Assembly: GCA_036508875.1 (NCBI GenBank)
Contig: DATCGP010000012.1
Location: 15,803-79,802 of the forward strand
Reading direction: 5' to 3'
Source of the DNA: PALSA-660 sp036508875
GTDB taxonomy: Bacteria; Actinomycetota; Coriobacteriia; Anaerosomatales; PALSA-660
Length of the DNA: 64,000 nucleotides
The translations under genes and the position numbers were made by a program. The notes under the pieces were generated by a model. The model ran no database searches. It worked only from the letters and a program-made list of their open reading frames with translations, and was not told where the DNA came from. Positions 62,735 to 64,000 of this stretch are shown here, in pieces (position 1 is the first letter of the stretch; every line of letters begins with the position of its first letter).

Positions 62735-64000
62735 GTGAGGGAAGGCGTTGCGAACGCGCAGGGCGACCTCGCCGTCGAGGTCGCGGGGCTGACCCGCTAC
62801 TTCGGCACGGTGCCGGCCCTCGATGGGGTCGACCTGGAGATCCCGCGCGGTGCGGTCTTCGGGCTGCTCGGACCGAACGGCGCCGGCAAGACGACCGCCG
62901 TGCGCATCCTGAACGGCGTGCTCGACGCGACCCGCGTGGACACGCTGCGGGTGCTCGGTCGTGACCTGCCCGCTGGAGCGCACCAGGTCCGGCCGTTCGT
63001 TGGGGTCCAGACCGACACGAACCTCTACGACCGACTGAGCGCGCGGGCCAACCTGTCGTTGTTCGCGCGCTTCTACGGGATGGATCCCGCAGCCGCCGGT
63101 GCGCGTGCCGACGGGCTTCTCGACATGTTCGGACTGCTGCCGCGAGCCTCCGAGCGGGTGGAGCGCTTCTCGAAGGGCATGAAACAGAAGATGCTCATCG
63201 CTCGAGCGCTTGTCGGATCCCCGCAGCTGGTATACCTCGATGAACCGACGGCGGCCCTCGATCCCGAGGCGTCGCACGAGCTGATGTCCTACATCCGCAC
63301 CGTCAGCCGCGCCGAACACACGACGTTCTTCATCACTTCCCACCGGCTGGACGAGATGGAGGGCGTCTGCACCAAGGTGGCCGTGCTCGCGGGAGGGGTC
63401 ATCCGCGCCCAGGGTTCGCCTGCGGAGGTCGCCCGTGCGGCGGTACCTCGCGTGCGCGTGTGTGTCACACCGGCGCCCGGCGCGTCGCTGGCGACGGAGT
63501 CGCTCCGCGCATTGCCCGGAGCGGTGGCCGTGGACGCCCGCGACGGAGTCTTCCTCGTGGATCTCCGCAGCGCCGGCGACGTTCCCGCGTTCGTGCGAGG
63601 CGCTGCTGCTCTGCCGGTCGACCTGCTCGGAGTGGCGGAGGAGCCGCCGAGCCTTCAGGAAGCCTACCTGGCTCTCGTGGGGGCGGCCGCCGACGACGCT
63701 GGGGAGGTGCGCGATGATCCGCATCGACCGCGTACGCGCGCCGCTCGCCAAGGACCTGGCGGAGACGTTCTCCACCGCGCAGATCATGGGGCCGCTCGTC
63801 GTGGTGCCGCTGATGATCATCATCGGGTACCCCGTCGGCTTCCTGCTCGCCATCAGGTCCGCGCCGGACGCCATGAACAGCCTCAAGGACTTCATCGCGA
63901 GCTTCCCGGCTTCGGCGGTGCCGGCGATACCCGGGCTCACCTCGGCCGGGCGTGTGGCCTACATCGGCGTCGTGTACCTGTTCGCCGGCTTCTTCCTCAT
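62735..64000 (+). CDS. ABC transporter ATPase; reading frame runs past the end of the window
   Basis: Second ATPase of the locus, starting GTG 62735, 1 bp after the permease stop. Walker A GPNGAGKTT (near 48-56), signature RFSKGMKQKM, Walker B VYLDEPTAALDP, and ITSHRLDEME are present. The recognisable protein ends near LQEAYLALVGAAADD (about 63695), which is where such subunits normally finish. There is no stop in this frame before 64000, so it overlaps the next permease in another frame by at least 286 bp. A one-base gap near G-runs 63679-63705 would bring the TGA at 63715 into frame. Either a sequence error or an odd fused tail. Confidence 0.8.
   Translation, partial: MREGVANAQGDLAVEVAGLTRYFGTVPALDGVDLEIPRGAVFGLLGPNGAGKTTAVRILNGVLDATRVDTLRVLGRDLPAGAHQVRPFVGVQTDTNLYDRLSARANLSLFARFYGMDPAAAGARADGLLDMFGLLPRASERVERFSKGMKQKMLIARALVGSPQLVYLDEPTAALDPEASHELMSYIRTVSRAEHTTFFITSHRLDEMEGVCTKVAVLAGGVIRAQGSPAEVARAAVPRVRVCVTPAPGASLATESLRALPGAVAVDARDGVFLVDLRSAGDVPAFVRGAAALPVDLLGVAEEPPSLQEAYLALVGAAADDAGEVRDDPHRPRTRAARQGPGGDVLHRADHGAARRGAADDHHRVPRRLPARHQVRAGRHEQPQGLHRELPGFGGAGDTRAHLGRACGLHRRRVPVRRLLPH
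63714..64000 (+). CDS. ABC-2 type permease, 5' part (3' end outside window)
   Basis: Starts ATG 63714 (IRIDRVRAPLAKDLAETF, then a membrane segment IMGPLVVVPLMIIIGYP). A typical exporter permease N-terminus with a soluble stretch and the start of a second membrane segment (VAYIGVVYLFAGFF). Partner of the ATPase just upstream, in a different frame. The rest is beyond the window. Confidence 0.85.
   Translation, partial: MIRIDRVRAPLAKDLAETFSTAQIMGPLVVVPLMIIIGYPVGFLLAIRSAPDAMNSLKDFIASFPASAVPAIPGLTSAGRVAYIGVVYLFAGFFL

Overview
The window is a gene-dense, roughly two-thirds GC chromosomal segment. I infer a deep-branching member of the Actinomycetota, possibly Coriobacteriia-like and anaerobic. The pointers are mIHF next to gmk and rpoZ, a division cluster that goes from ftsQ to ftsZ without ftsA but has sepF, ylmG-type yggT and divIVA downstream, NAD-linked PyrK/PyrD instead of a quinone-linked enzyme, a PyrR-type RNA-regulated pyr operon, and an ileS T-box. 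No rRNA, tRNA, insertion sequence, prophage or CRISPR array was seen. Nearly all genes are on the plus strand, with many ATGA or GTGA stop/start overlaps that indicate long operons. The lineage is an inference from gene content, not a phylogenetic result.

Layout. 1-4.0 kb: the 3' end of pyrG, an M20 peptidase, alanine dehydrogenase (ald) and a XerC/D recombinase. 4.1-9.05 kb: a BMP-family nucleoside-type ABC importer (lipoprotein, double ATPase, two permeases), with a hairpin between the binding protein and the ATPase. 9.08-10.65 kb: three minus-strand envelope genes (small membrane protein, DUF4349 protein, small two-membrane-segment protein). 10.66-11.05 kb (392 bp without a gene) is the divergent control region; it carries a minus-strand promoter, the mraZ promoter and three 10-bp-spaced MraZ boxes.

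11.05-27.9 kb is the dcw cluster: mraZ, rsmH, ftsL-like, ftsI, murE, murF, mraY, murD, ftsW, murG, murC, murB, ftsQ, then an L,D-transpeptidase gene whose 5' end looks frameshifted, then ftsZ. 28.1-36.7 kb continues the post-ftsZ cluster (pgeF, yggS, sepF, proC, yggT, divIVA, DUF167), but a complete pstSCAB-phoU phosphate uptake operon lies between pgeF and yggS, with pgeF and pstS overlapping by 4 bp.

36.67-37.09 kb (419 bp without a gene) is a T-box leader for ileS: promoter, Stem I with an AUC specifier, T-box sequence and terminator. 37.1-41.9 kb: ileS, a TraR/DksA-type zinc protein, lspA, rluD. 42.1-45.1 kb: an OmpR-type response regulator and histidine kinase, convergent with a GerMN/Gmad2 lipoprotein. 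45.2-56.7 kb: a complete de novo UMP operon with a PyrR-binding leader and terminator: pyrR, pyrB, pyrC, carA, a tandem universal-stress protein, carB, pyrK, pyrD, pyrF, pyrE. 56.7-58.1 kb: mihF, gmk, rpoZ, then a UUCG-capped hairpin. 58.1-59.3 kb: a DUF3524 glycosyltransferase of the tRNA-queuosine mannosyltransferase type. 59.3-64 kb: a PadR-controlled operon with a HAAS/DUF5808 membrane protein, a PLDc_N protein and two ABC exporter-type pairs. The second ATPase has no in-frame stop in the window and overlaps the last permease.

Most of the window is conserved housekeeping. The points most worth checking are the pst operon inside the division cluster, two probable frame disruptions (L,D-transpeptidase and the second ABC ATPase), the perfect terminator-like palindrome inside the DUF167 gene, the Usp gene inside the pyr operon, and the uncharacterised PadR/HAAS/ABC operon.
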